DNA of 64,000 nucleotides, taken from the NCBI RefSeq assembly GCF_024628865.1, contig NZ_CP102386.1, forward strand, positions 124,001 to 188,000, given 5' to 3'. Origin of the DNA: Sphingopyxis sp. DBS4 (GTDB lineage: Bacteria > Pseudomonadota > Alphaproteobacteria > Sphingomonadales > Sphingomonadaceae). A program made the position numbers and the translations under genes. Under the pieces are notes generated by a model. That model was not told the origin of the DNA, searched no databases, and saw only the letters and a program-made list of their open reading frames with translations. This document shows positions 8,846-17,730 of the stretch, piece by piece (position 1 is the stretch's first letter; each line of letters starts with the position of its first letter).

Positions 8846-10099
8846 TTGAGCGATTTTCGTTTCCTGCATGCCGCCGACATTCATCTCGACAGCCCGCTCT
8901 ATGGCCTGTCGAGATATGAAGGTCTGCCCGAGGACGACATAAGGGGGGCCACGCGCGCGGCCTTCGACAATCTGGTGCAACGCGCCATCGACGAAGATGT
9001 CGATTTCGTCGTGATCGCCGGCGACCTCTTCGACGGTGAGTGGAAGGACATGAGCACCGGCCTCTATTTCGCCCGCGCCATGGGCCGCCTGGATCGGGCC
9101 GAAATCCCGGTCTTCCTTCTCGCCGGCAACCATGATGCCGCCTCCGTCATCACCCGCAGCATTCCCTGGCCGCCCAATGTCCGCCTGTTCAGCGCGCGGC
9201 GGCCGGAAACCCATCTGCTTGCCGAGCTTCAGGTCGCTGTCCACGGACAGAGCTTCTCGACACCGGCTGTCACCGACAATCTCGTTCCGTCCTATCCCGC
9301 CGCTGCAGAGCATCACTTCAATATCGGGATGCTGCACACCGCGCTGGCAGGCCGGAAGGGCCACGCCGATTATGCTCCCTGCAGCCTGGATGATCTCAAG
9401 GCCAAGCAATACGATTACTGGGCGCTCGGCCATGTCCATCAACACGAGATCGTGTGCGAGGCGCCCCATGTCGTCTTCCCGGGCAACATCCAGGGCCGCA
9501 CGATCCGCGAGACGGGCCCCAAGGGCGCGGTGATCGTCACCGTGGAGGATGGTCAGGTTTCCTCCATCGATCGATTGAATCTGGATGTGATCCGCTGGCT
9601 CGCGGTCGATGTCGACTGTAGCGACGTGCCGGCCGACAGCATTGCGGAACGCATGCGCTCCGCGCTTCTTGAAGCGTGGCAGCGCGGCGGCGATGGATTG
9701 CCCCTCGTCACACGGCTTGTGCTGACGGGCGAGACCGACAGCGCCGGCGCGCTCATCGACAGCGCCGCGGACCTGCGCGACGTCGCGCGCGCCGTGGCCG
9801 CTTCGATCTCGCCCAATCTCTTCATCGAGAAAGTGAAGCTGCTCGTGACGAAGCCCGCCACCGCCAGTGAGGTGATTGTCGGCGACGATCTCGCTGCCTT
9901 GATCGACCGAGCCGCTACCGATCCTCAACTGCACGAGCTGCTGGCCGCGGACCTTTCGCCCTTCCTGCTCGCGGCGCAGAGCCTGCTCCCCGATGCCGAT
10001 GAAGCGGACCTTCGCCGCTATGCCGGCGACGGCAAGTGGGACGCGGTCATCGGAACCGCCGCCCAGGCGCTCCGCTCGCGTTTGACGAAGGGGGACTGA
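8846..10099 (+). CDS. SbcD/YhaO-like DNA repair metallophosphoesterase
   Basis: 417 residues. The start codon is TTG at 8846: the family begins exactly there (MSDFRFLHAADIHLDSPL) and a GGGGGAAGAG ribosome site precedes it. Calcineurin-type phosphoesterase motifs are in order: DIHLDS, AGDLFDG, GNHDAAS (about 93-98) and GHVH (about 195), which bind two metal ions. The C-terminal half is the divergent capping region of YhaO-type nucleases. The next gene, an SMC-like ATPase, starts three bases after the stop, so the two most likely form a Mre11/Rad50-type complex that processes DNA ends. Confidence 0.9.
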   Translation: MSDFRFLHAADIHLDSPLYGLSRYEGLPEDDIRGATRAAFDNLVQRAIDEDVDFVVIAGDLFDGEWKDMSTGLYFARAMGRLDRAEIPVFLLAGNHDAASVITRSIPWPPNVRLFSARRPETHLLAELQVAVHGQSFSTPAVTDNLVPSYPAAAEHHFNIGMLHTALAGRKGHADYAPCSLDDLKAKQYDYWALGHVHQHEIVCEAPHVVFPGNIQGRTIRETGPKGAVIVTVEDGQVSSIDRLNLDVIRWLAVDVDCSDVPADSIAERMRSALLEAWQRGGDGLPLVTRLVLTGETDSAGALIDSAADLRDVARAVAASISPNLFIEKVKLLVTKPATASEVIVGDDLAALIDRAATDPQLHELLAADLSPFLLAAQSLLPDADEADLRRYAGDGKWDAVIGTAAQALRSRLTKGD

Positions 10100-10102
10100 G
10101 CG

Positions 10103-13100
10103 ATGCGGTTCGCCACCCTGTCACTCGAGCGTTATGGTCGTTTCGAGGATTGCGAGCTTTCCTTTCGCCAGGGCGACCCCGATCTTCACGTGGTGTACGG
10201 CGCCAACGAAGCGGGAAAGTCCACCTCGCTTGCGGCGGTCTCCGATCTGTTGTTCGGTTTCCCGGCACGGTCTCCCTACAACTTCGTCTACGACTACGCC
10301 CTGCTGCGCGTGGGGGCCGTGCTCGAGGACGAGGGGCACAGCTTCGCTTGTCGCCGCAAGAAGGGGACGGCCGGGACACTGATCGATGCCGAGGATCGTC
10401 TCCTCGACGAAGCTATGCTGCTCGCCATGCTGCGGGGGCAGACGCGCGAGACATTCGCACTCTCCTTCAGCCTCGACCAGGATGGCCTGCGAGCGGGCGG
10501 GCGGGCCATGGTCGAGGCCCGCAACGACCTGGGCCGAGCCCTCTTTGCCGCAGGCTCCGGGCTCACGGGTGTTGCGGACGAATTGGCTCGCCTCGAGAGC
10601 GAAGCCGATGCGATCTGGGGACAACGCGCCGCGGCGAGGCGGAGCTTCACGCAGGCCCAACGCGATTTCGAAGCGCAGACCCGGGCAGTCCGAGACCAGG
10701 CCCTCAAGCCGAAGGCTTGGCTCGATGCCAAAGGCGCGGTCGCGGACGCCCAGCAGATGCTCGAAGAGGTTCAGCGGCGGCGCGACGCAGTGCTTGCCGA
10801 GGTCAGCCGCCTCGAGCGCATCCGCCGGATTGCGCCTGCCGTCCGTCTTCGCAGCGACCATCTCGCGGCGCTTGCCGCCCACATGGATACGATTGATATC
10901 GGGCCGCAGCGCGAACACGCCGCCGAAGCGGCAATGGCCGAGATGGAGGCCGCTTCGCGTGCAAGGGCCGCCGCTCAGAATCTGGTGAACGAAGCCCGGG
11001 CACAGATCGATGCGCTTTCTCCTGATCCGTCGGTCCTCGCCCACGACGCCGAAATCGACGCGCTGATCGCTTCGTCGGGCGCGGTGACAAAGGGTCAACA
11101 GGACTTAGCGCGTCTGAGCGAGGAGCGATCCGCATCGGGAGGTCTTGTCGCCCGGCTCCGCGCCGAAGCCGGCGCGCTCGCCTCCGATCCCCCCACACGG
11201 ATCGTAAGTTCCAGACTGCGCGAAATCGCGCTCGGCCATGCCGAGGATCTCGCCGCGCTCCGGCAGATCGAAGAGAGTGAGCAGGACCTGGCTGAAAGGC
11301 GTGTCGCGATCGAGAGGAAGATTGCGGATCGCCCCCAAACAGGAAATCTGACCGCGATCGTAACGGCGATCGACCTTGCCAGGACCCTCGGGGCCGATGC
11401 GGACGCGCGCTGCGAACTGGCGCAACGCAAAGCCGACCGGGCCGCGGCCAGCCTGGACGTGGCGCTCGCTCGGCTCGCGCCCTGGAGCGGGGACGCATCG
11501 GCCCTGGCCGCGCTTCCCAGACTGGCACGGCACGAAATCGAAGACGTGCGATCCGTCCTTTCCGAAGCCGAGACCGATCTGCAGCGGGCAAGAGACGCCG
11601 CTTCGCGCGCCCGCGAAGAGGCCGAGGCGCTCTCCCTCGAAATGGAGCAGCTCTCGTCGGGCGCTGCGGTAGCTGACGAGGAGATCACCGCCGTTCGAAG
11701 CGAGCGCGACGCGTTCTGGCGACCGCTGCGCGCGCACATGCGGCAAGGCATGGCCCTCCCCTCCCCTGATGAAGCTGTCGATGCTTATGAGACGGCAGTC
11801 GCTCGAGCAGATGAACGCGGAGATGCCCGCTACGCCGCCGCCGACGAGTCGAGCCGTCTGACGGTCATGGGTCAACGCCGGACCAGGCTCCTTCTGGCCG
11901 CTGACCAGGCGGACACGCGCGCGCAGGCGGCAAGCGATCGTCGCGAAAGCGTGCTGACGGGCTGGGCACGAAAGTTGGCGGAGGCGGGCTATCCGGCGTT
12001 GGAGCCCAACCGGTTCCTCGGTTGGATGTCCGAGCGGGAAACGGCCGAGGCAGCACATCGGGAGGCAATCGATGCCCACGACGATGCCAGCGCGATCGTT
12101 GCGCGGCGCAATGAATTGCGGGCCGGCCTGGTCGCCGCCCTCGCAGACGAGTCCGTGCCCAAGGGAGAAGACCTCCTACCGCTGCTGGCCTTCGCCACAC
12201 GGATTCGGCAAGCCGGCGAGGCGGCCGCCGAGCAGCACAGACTCGACGAGGCCGCACTCGCACAAATCGGGCAAGATGCGGAAGGCCTGCAGCGCCGCCG
12301 CAAGCGCGTCGATGAGAGTATGACAACGCGGATGGAGGCCTGGCGCGTGCTGCTGGTCGAAGCGGACATCGATCTCGACATAGCCAGCGCTCCGGCAGCG
12401 CTCGATGTCCTGGACGAGCTCAGAGCCGCGATTGCCGCGCAGCGAGACCTGCAGACACGCATCGACGGCATAGCGAGGGACGCGCATGAACATGACGAAA
12501 GCGTCGCGGCCTTAACCGCAAGTCTGGGGATAGCCGCCTCGGGCGGCGGAGTGACGCTGCTCGAAGGGATGCGGGCCCGGCTCTCGGCGGCGCGCTCGAC
12601 CGCAAGCGTCCTGGAGGCACTCGAGGAAAGCATTGCCGGCCGAAGCGCCGAGATGGCGGCCGAAGACGCACGGCATGCTGCGGCCTGGGCGTCGCTGACC
12701 ACGCTTCTGGAGGAGACGGGCGCTACCGACCTGCAGGGCCTGGGTGCGGCCATCGAGTGTTCGCGGGCAGCGCGCGCCCTGCGCCACGCGGTCAGCGAAG
12801 CAGAAGCCGCGATCGTCGCGGCGGGCGACGGCAAGGGACTGGATGAGCTTGTCGGGTCCCTGGAAGACGTCGATGCTGACGGTCTGGCCGTCCGAATCCA
12901 GTCGCTCTCGGGGCAACTGACCCAGCTCAACGATGAGGTTGCCACTGCGGCAAGCGCCCACGGCGATGCCAGGAGAGTCTTTGCCGGTCTGGAGGCGCAA
13001 AGCGGCTCGTCCGCCGACGCAGCCTCGGATGCCGAGCAGGCCCGGGCCGAGCTCGCTGTTCTTGCCGAAGATTTTATCCTGAAGCGAGCCGAAGCCGTCA

Positions 13101-13552
13101 CGCTACGCTGGGCGATTGAACAATATCGCGAGCGCCATCAGGATCCCATGCTTCTGCGCGCAAGCGAGATCTTCCGCCGGCTGACGATCGGGCGATATGC
13201 GGCGCTGCGGATCGACAGCGACGGACCCAATTCACGGCTCCTGGGGTTACGCGACGACGGCAGGACCGTGGTGGACGTCGGGGCGATGAGCGAGGGAACC
13301 ACGGACCAGCTCTTTCTCGCGCTTCGCCTCGCAGCTGTCGAGCAATCCATCGCGGCCGGTGTTCGCCTGCCCTTCCTCGCGGACGACTTGTTCGTCAATT
13401 TCGACGATGAGCGTTCCGAGGCAGGTTTCAGGGTGCTGGCGGAACTCGCGCGATCGACGCAGGTGCTGTTCTTCACCCATCACCCCCATCTGGCGGCGAT
13501 CGCCCGATCTGTCGTCGGCGAGGACCTTCACTCGGAATGCTCCCTGGCCTGA
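10103..13552 (+). CDS. SbcC/YhaN-like ATPase (Rad50-type)
   Basis: 1149 residues. The N-terminus (MRFATLSLERYGRFEDCELSF) and the Walker A GANEAGKST at about 33-41 are those of YhaN/SbcC ATPases. The middle, about residues 170-1000, is alanine/arginine/glutamate-rich coiled coil. The C-terminal lobe carries the signature MSEGTTDQLFLALRLA, the Walker B region LPFLADDLFVNFDD and the H-loop FFTHH. No zinc-hook CXXC pair is evident in the coiled coil. It is the partner of the upstream phosphoesterase, with three bases between them. The pair probably acts in double-strand end processing or in defence against foreign DNA; the second is inference from the plasmid setting. Confidence 0.9.
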   Translation: MRFATLSLERYGRFEDCELSFRQGDPDLHVVYGANEAGKSTSLAAVSDLLFGFPARSPYNFVYDYALLRVGAVLEDEGHSFACRRKKGTAGTLIDAEDRLLDEAMLLAMLRGQTRETFALSFSLDQDGLRAGGRAMVEARNDLGRALFAAGSGLTGVADELARLESEADAIWGQRAAARRSFTQAQRDFEAQTRAVRDQALKPKAWLDAKGAVADAQQMLEEVQRRRDAVLAEVSRLERIRRIAPAVRLRSDHLAALAAHMDTIDIGPQREHAAEAAMAEMEAASRARAAAQNLVNEARAQIDALSPDPSVLAHDAEIDALIASSGAVTKGQQDLARLSEERSASGGLVARLRAEAGALASDPPTRIVSSRLREIALGHAEDLAALRQIEESEQDLAERRVAIERKIADRPQTGNLTAIVTAIDLARTLGADADARCELAQRKADRAAASLDVALARLAPWSGDASALAALPRLARHEIEDVRSVLSEAETDLQRARDAASRAREEAEALSLEMEQLSSGAAVADEEITAVRSERDAFWRPLRAHMRQGMALPSPDEAVDAYETAVARADERGDARYAAADESSRLTVMGQRRTRLLLAADQADTRAQAASDRRESVLTGWARKLAEAGYPALEPNRFLGWMSERETAEAAHREAIDAHDDASAIVARRNELRAGLVAALADESVPKGEDLLPLLAFATRIRQAGEAAAEQHRLDEAALAQIGQDAEGLQRRRKRVDESMTTRMEAWRVLLVEADIDLDIASAPAALDVLDELRAAIAAQRDLQTRIDGIARDAHEHDESVAALTASLGIAASGGGVTLLEGMRARLSAARSTASVLEALEESIAGRSAEMAAEDARHAAAWASLTTLLEETGATDLQGLGAAIECSRAARALRHAVSEAEAAIVAAGDGKGLDELVGSLEDVDADGLAVRIQSLSGQLTQLNDEVATAASAHGDARRVFAGLEAQSGSSADAASDAEQARAELAVLAEDFILKRAEAVTLRWAIEQYRERHQDPMLLRASEIFRRLTIGRYAALRIDSDGPNSRLLGLRDDGRTVVDVGAMSEGTTDQLFLALRLAAVEQSIAAGVRLPFLADDLFVNFDDERSEAGFRVLAELARSTQVLFFTHHPHLAAIARSVVGEDLHSECSLA

Positions 13553-13916
13553 GACAGCCGAGCGACCTTCAGATCAAGCCGCCCTGGACTGGCTGTTCGA
13601 GCGCGGAACGCGCGGCTCCGACACTCTTTCGGCGCTTTGTGTACGCAACCTGCAGCGGCACCTGTCCTCGTCCCATTCGATGCGCGCCAGCGAATATCGC
13701 CGCGGCTAGCAATTGCCCGACGGCTTCGATCTAAGGCCGCATGACGTGGCGGAGGCTGCGGAAATGCGGCAGCGGGTCAAGGACGCCTTGAAGGACGGCA
13801 AATAGCGGAGCGCGGCCTCCAGCGCCTTTGCCCGGTTCTCGACTCCGCGGCTCCCCAACTTGCGTTTTCTCGTCAGTATGATTATATTTTAATCGGACTG
13901 ATAACAGGTGATAAAC
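13553..13916. other. Intergenic region with a possible short gene remnant
   Basis: 364 bases. One frame reads through 13558-13805 with good codon use (PSDQAALDWLFERGTRGSDTL..., later FDLRPHDVAEAAEMRQRVKDALKDGK) but contains an amber codon at 13707 and has no start of its own. It may be the decayed end of a small gene. I cannot identify it. Confidence 0.3.
13880..13894. promoter_or_regulatory. Operator candidate of the second toxin-antitoxin pair
   Basis: GATTA-ttatt-like spacer-TAATC inverted repeat (GATTAtatttTAATC) in an AT-rich promoter 22 bases before the antitoxin start. Position suggests binding by the ribbon-helix-helix antitoxin. Confidence 0.35.
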
Positions 13917-14186
13917 ATGGCGACCGAGACGAAGGTATTGACCGCGCATGTCCCCCTGGGGCTCGCGGAAAAGGTTGAAGCAATGGCCTCGCGACTCGAA
14001 CGCTCGCGCGGCTGGGTGGTGAAGCAAGCGCTCGCCGCCTGGGTCGATCAGGAGGAGGAGCGTCACCGGATGACGCTCGAAGCCCTGGAGGATGTCGATG
14101 CCGGACGGGTGATCGACCACCAGGCGATCACGGCATGGGCCGACAGCCTTGGGACGGACAAGCCGCTACCCTCGCCGGTCAAATGA
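13917..14186 (+). CDS. CopG/ParD-like ribbon-helix-helix antitoxin
   Basis: 89 residues from the ATG at 13917, which has AGGTG upstream; a GTG three codons earlier is an alternative start. The N-terminal ribbon-helix-helix is clear: TKVLTAHVPLGLAEKVEAMA, then SRGWVVKQALAAWVDQEEE. The tail is charged and fits a toxin-binding segment. It overlaps the following toxin gene by four bases (ATGA). It should neutralise the toxin and repress the pair's promoter. Confidence 0.9.
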   Translation: MATETKVLTAHVPLGLAEKVEAMASRLERSRGWVVKQALAAWVDQEEERHRMTLEALEDVDAGRVIDHQAITAWADSLGTDKPLPSPVK

Positions 14187-14476
14187 AGATCCAGTGGACC
14201 AGCAAGGCGTCGTCGGACCTTGTGCGTCTGCACGAGCATCTGGGCCCTGTCGCACCCGAAGCGGCGGCGCGCGTGGTCCAGCAACTCGCCCACGCACCGG
14301 ATCGGCTGCTCGATTATCCAAGGATCGGCGAGAAGCTGGAAGCCTATGAACCGCGCGAGATCCGCCGGATCATCGTCGGCAATTACGAGATGCGCTACGA
14401 GATCGCGGCCGGAACGATCTTCATGCTGCGCCTCTGGCATTGCCGCGAAAACCGCAACTTCGAATCGGAGCAGTAG
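14183..14476 (+). CDS. RelE/ParE-family toxin
   Basis: 97 residues starting at the ATG embedded in the antitoxin stop. MKIQWTSKASSDLVRLHEHL is the typical first strand and helix, and EIRRIIVGNYEMRYEI with IFMLRLWHCRENR is the typical core and end of ParE-like toxins. Together with the upstream antitoxin this is the second ParDE-like module in the window, transcribed in the opposite direction from the first and only distantly similar to it. Confidence 0.9.
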   Translation: MKIQWTSKASSDLVRLHEHLGPVAPEAAARVVQQLAHAPDRLLDYPRIGEKLEAYEPREIRRIIVGNYEMRYEIAAGTIFMLRLWHCRENRNFESEQ

Positions 14477-14515
14477 CGAGGATGCGATCGACCACCGCCG
14501 CAGTCGCTTCTATCC

Positions 14516-15127
14516 TCAGACCAGACCGAAATCCTGAAATTCAACCTGCCGCAGTCGGCCGGACAGCCCGTTCCGAATAGCTCTCACGGGTTCCGCCAGT
14601 CCCGGTTGACCGACGATGGCACCATGAATGTGGTCGGCTTCGATCGGCTGAAGGACTTGCACTTCGGCTTCAGGGTCGGTGGAAAAATGAGGTGCGAGAT
14701 CTCGCCTCTCCTCTTCGCCGCCAGCGAACATCTGCGCAAATGCCCACGGGCCTCCGCAATAGCCCCTATGGTTCTTGACCTCGTTCCTTGCCGCGTTGCG
14801 CCAGCAGAATCGGCAATCATGCGTCCACAAGATGGTTGCGGAAAGGACAAGCACGATCCAGTCGACATGACCACTTTTGCGTCGCTTTGCCGCGAACATC
14901 GGCCCGTTCACACGCGAAATCGAAACAGAGACGGCGTCTTCGTTTCCATCCAATCGGCCGTAATCGCTGGCATATGCCAAATGATCGGCTGCTGCCAGAT
15001 CGCGGCGCGGCCATAAGCCATGCTTCACGATCCCAGTGAGATTCGCAGCTTGGGTGAAATGCAGCAGGAACCGCACGTCGCGGTCCACGGCGATGGAGCG
15101 GATAGGCGTCCTGCGGGCCTCCTTCAT
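14516..15127 (-). CDS. DarT-like DNA ADP-ribosyltransferase (DUF4433)
   Basis: 203 residues. LLHFTQAANLTGIVKHGLW (about 21-39) matches the NAD-binding start of DarT proteins, and the C-terminal STDPEAEVQVLQPIEADHI (about 149-167) matches the catalytic region, with the presumed glutamate at about 155. SVSISRVNGPMFAAKRR and WIVLVL are the middle strands. DarT enzymes attach ADP-ribose to thymidine in single-stranded DNA and are normally paired with the macrodomain antitoxin DarG. No macrodomain gene is adjacent. Instead it overlaps by four bases (ATGA) the upstream TOPRIM primase-like gene, so the two are co-translated. Confidence 0.8.
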   Translation of the reverse strand: MKEARRTPIRSIAVDRDVRFLLHFTQAANLTGIVKHGLWPRRDLAAADHLAYASDYGRLDGNEDAVSVSISRVNGPMFAAKRRKSGHVDWIVLVLSATILWTHDCRFCWRNAARNEVKNHRGYCGGPWAFAQMFAGGEEERRDLAPHFSTDPEAEVQVLQPIEADHIHGAIVGQPGLAEPVRAIRNGLSGRLRQVEFQDFGLV

Positions 15128-15972
15128 CGCAATGATCCCATAGACGCCTCCAATACCTCCGCCCAGTCTTTGACGCCGCGCGGCGCCATCCGCGTTATCT
15201 CAAGACCGGGCCGAGCATATCGCAACGCCGCGCGTGCCGCCGCCAGTTCACCTTCAGCGTCATTGTCGACGGCGAGGATCAAGGATGTCAGACCTTGCGG
15301 CAGCAGGATCTGATCGAGACGCCGTGCACCCAAGCTCGCCCAGCAGGGAGCTCCTTGAATGAGGGTGAAGGCCCGCGCGGTTTCGAAGCCCTCGGCGAGC
15401 GCCAGGCAAGAAGCCCCCCGCCCTCCCCCTTGCCATGCCCCCTGCCCTGGCCGCCCCAGCATGAGCTTCATGCGGTACTTGCCGGTTTCCCGGTCGAGGA
15501 AGATGCGCTGGATGGCAGTCAGTCGCCGCCCTTCGCGCACGGCCACGAGCAAGGCGGGATGGAACGTGGTCCAGGGCTTGGGACGATAAGGACAGCGTGG
15601 ATGAAATCGGAGATCATCGGTAGGCGGATCGAGATGCCGCAGCGTCAGGTAACGCTCAGCGAGAGTGCCGGGGATCGGAAGCCCCTCTTCCCAGAGCCGT
15701 GCGGCATTGCCCGAAGCGCGCGCGGGCATGTCCCGGTAGGAGTAGTGTTGCCGGATCGGTATCCGGCGCAATTCGCGCAGGACATCTTCGCGATCACAAC
15801 CGGCAAAGCACGTGACAAGAATACCGCGATCGCCCTGCCGGATCGAGAGGCTTGGTGTGCTATCAGCATGCGCCGGGCACAGGCACATGGCGGTGCGGCC
15901 ATGCCAGGTGCCACCGAGAGCACCTACGAGATCGATGAGTTCCTGGGATGGTCGTCGGGCTGTAAGCGGCAT
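15124..15972 (-). CDS. CHC2 zinc-finger / TOPRIM primase-like protein
   Basis: 282 residues from the ATG at 15972, preceded by GGAGGAA; an upstream in-frame extension to 16080 is low-complexity and was rejected. The N-terminal zinc-binding region is of the DnaG CHC2 kind: MCLCPAH, then STPSLSI, then VTCFAGC. The C-terminal half is a TOPRIM domain with LALAEGFETARAF (metal-binding glutamate) and LILAVDNDAEG (acidic pair). This is the plasmid primase-like family often annotated as TOPRIM domain proteins or P4-type primase fragments. It may prime plasmid or transferred DNA. It heads a two-gene operon with the DarT-like gene. Confidence 0.85.
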   Translation of the reverse strand: MPLTARRPSQELIDLVGALGGTWHGRTAMCLCPAHADSTPSLSIRQGDRGILVTCFAGCDREDVLRELRRIPIRQHYSYRDMPARASGNAARLWEEGLPIPGTLAERYLTLRHLDPPTDDLRFHPRCPYRPKPWTTFHPALLVAVREGRRLTAIQRIFLDRETGKYRMKLMLGRPGQGAWQGGGRGASCLALAEGFETARAFTLIQGAPCWASLGARRLDQILLPQGLTSLILAVDNDAEGELAAARAALRYARPGLEITRMAPRGVKDWAEVLEASMGSLR

Positions 15973-16533
15973 GGCATTCCTCCTGCTTGCATGCCCCTGC
16001 CCCTCTCCCTCTTTCTCCCGGCCATCAGATCGCGGTCCATCTGTGCTCCGGGCTGCGTGCGCGGATCGAGGAAGCGCCAATAGCCACCGGGGTGCACGGC
16101 CGGTTTGCGGATGGGATTTCCTGCGAGCGGAATGAATGCCTCGATGGCGGTGGGCCTTGTCGCCGCCTATTCGAGCGCCAGGAGAACATCGTCAGCGGCA
16201 GTTCTGGCCCTGTCCGATTCGTGGACCACCGCCAACTCGGATGCCGCCGGGAAGGAATTTGAGTTCCATTCTCGAAGCGGCGACAAGACCGATCTATGCT
16301 TGCCGCCAATTCTGGCGATCACTTGATTCGCATGGAAACTGGAGCTTGTCCGTTCGCCCGGAATGGGCCCGGACTCTCCATCTGAGAGCAACGTTGTCCT
16401 TGCATGATGGCGCCAGTTGCTACCAATTTGACTAACCACCATCCTTTTGGCATAGCTGTCCGGGATAAGGGGTCTTTTTTCGACCTTTTTCACGAACCAA
16501 GGCCAATTTGGGTTGAGAAGGGGGACAACGCCC
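15973..16533. other. Divergent promoter and leader region of the parAB-repA block
   Basis: 561 bases between the leftward primase-like gene and the rightward parA. It should hold both promoters. No protein gene with plausible codon use, start and ribosome site was found. Confidence 0.4.
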
Positions 16534-17730
16534 ATGCTGTCGGGTCAGATTCTCGATGCGATGATCACCTCGTGCGAGAATGCAAAAACCGTTCTGCGGC
16601 AAGCGGCGATAGATCCATCCGACAGGAAAACCCTCAATATTTCAATGGGGGCCTCGGTCGCCGCGGAGTTTCTGGGGAGGACGCCCGAAGCCCTGTCCAA
16701 GGCGGAAGCGCGTGGACGCCTTCCTGCGCCGAAGACGTCCGCCAACGGGCGCAGATATTACACGGTCGAGGATTTGATCGCGATTCGCGAAGCACTCGGT
16801 ATCAAGATGGGCAAATTGCCGTCCGAGCGAGCGGTCGTCGTGGCCGTGCAGAATTTCAAGGGCGGTGTCAGCAAATCGACCACGGGCAAGCACCTTGCCG
16901 ATTATCTTGCCCTGCGGGGTTACCGGGTTCTTGTCGTGGACTGCGATCCCCAGGCTTCGATGAGCGTGATGTTCGACGTCAATCTCGAGGCCTTGGTCGA
17001 CGAGACCCATACGCTGTCGAATTTCCTGTCGCCGCGCATCGACGAAGCGGATTCGCTGCGCAAGACGATCCAGAAGACGGCCTGGCCCAATATCGACATC
17101 TGCCCGGCGAACCTCGGCCTGCAGGACACCGAATGGGAACTGACCGCGACGATCGAGGAAGGACCGACAGCGATCGCGGGCGCGTTCCGCATGCTGCGGA
17201 TCGGACTGGAGGAAGTTCGTCACGACTATGACGTCGTCATTCTCGACCCTCCCCCGGCCATGGGGTTTCTCGGCGTGAACACGCTGACTGCGGCCGATGG
17301 CCTGTTGATCCCCGTCCCTGCCCGGCAGCTCGACTATCTGTCGACCATTCATTTCATGCAGACCTGCCGCGAGGCGATGGATCTCGTCTCCAAGTTCGAC
17401 ACGTCGATCGACTATGGCTTCATTCGGGTCGTCTGCACGATGTTCCAGCCCAGTCGCACGAACGAGGCGCAGATGCTCCAGGTCATGGAGAAGACCTACG
17501 CCGGACAAATGCTCTCGACACCGATTCTGCTCTCGGAAGAGATCAAGAATGCGGGACTTTCGATGTCTTCGATTTACGAGATCAACAAACCCTACGGCTC
17601 GCATCAGACCTATGTTCGCTGCCGCGACAATCTCAACATGGTCTTCCGCGAGGTAGAGAAAGACATCTGCAAGCAGTGGCCATCGCGGATGGCGCAGCTT
17701 GGCACCGATCGGTTGACGGAGGCCGCATGA
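16534..17730 (+). CDS. parA: ParA partition ATPase with N-terminal helix-turn-helix
   Basis: 398 residues from the ATG at 16534, preceded by GAAGGGGG nine bases upstream. Residues 40-90 form a MerR-like winged helix (VAAEFLGRTPEALSKAEARG, then RRYYTVEDL), the DNA-binding part of type Ia ParA proteins. The deviant Walker A KGGVSKST is at 109-116, followed by VLVVDCDPQAS and the Walker B-like VVILDPPPAMGFL. It works with ParB to move plasmid copies apart and, through its helix-turn-helix, probably represses its own promoter. The stop overlaps the parB start by four bases. Confidence 0.95.
   Translation: MLSGQILDAMITSCENAKTVLRQAAIDPSDRKTLNISMGASVAAEFLGRTPEALSKAEARGRLPAPKTSANGRRYYTVEDLIAIREALGIKMGKLPSERAVVVAVQNFKGGVSKSTTGKHLADYLALRGYRVLVVDCDPQASMSVMFDVNLEALVDETHTLSNFLSPRIDEADSLRKTIQKTAWPNIDICPANLGLQDTEWELTATIEEGPTAIAGAFRMLRIGLEEVRHDYDVVILDPPPAMGFLGVNTLTAADGLLIPVPARQLDYLSTIHFMQTCREAMDLVSKFDTSIDYGFIRVVCTMFQPSRTNEAQMLQVMEKTYAGQMLSTPILLSEEIKNAGLSMSSIYEINKPYGSHQTYVRCRDNLNMVFREVEKDICKQWPSRMAQLGTDRLTEAA

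Noticed and set aside
8651..9934. 427-codon reverse frame opposite the SbcD-like gene
   Set aside because: The forward strand has all phosphoesterase motifs in order; the reverse frame has none.
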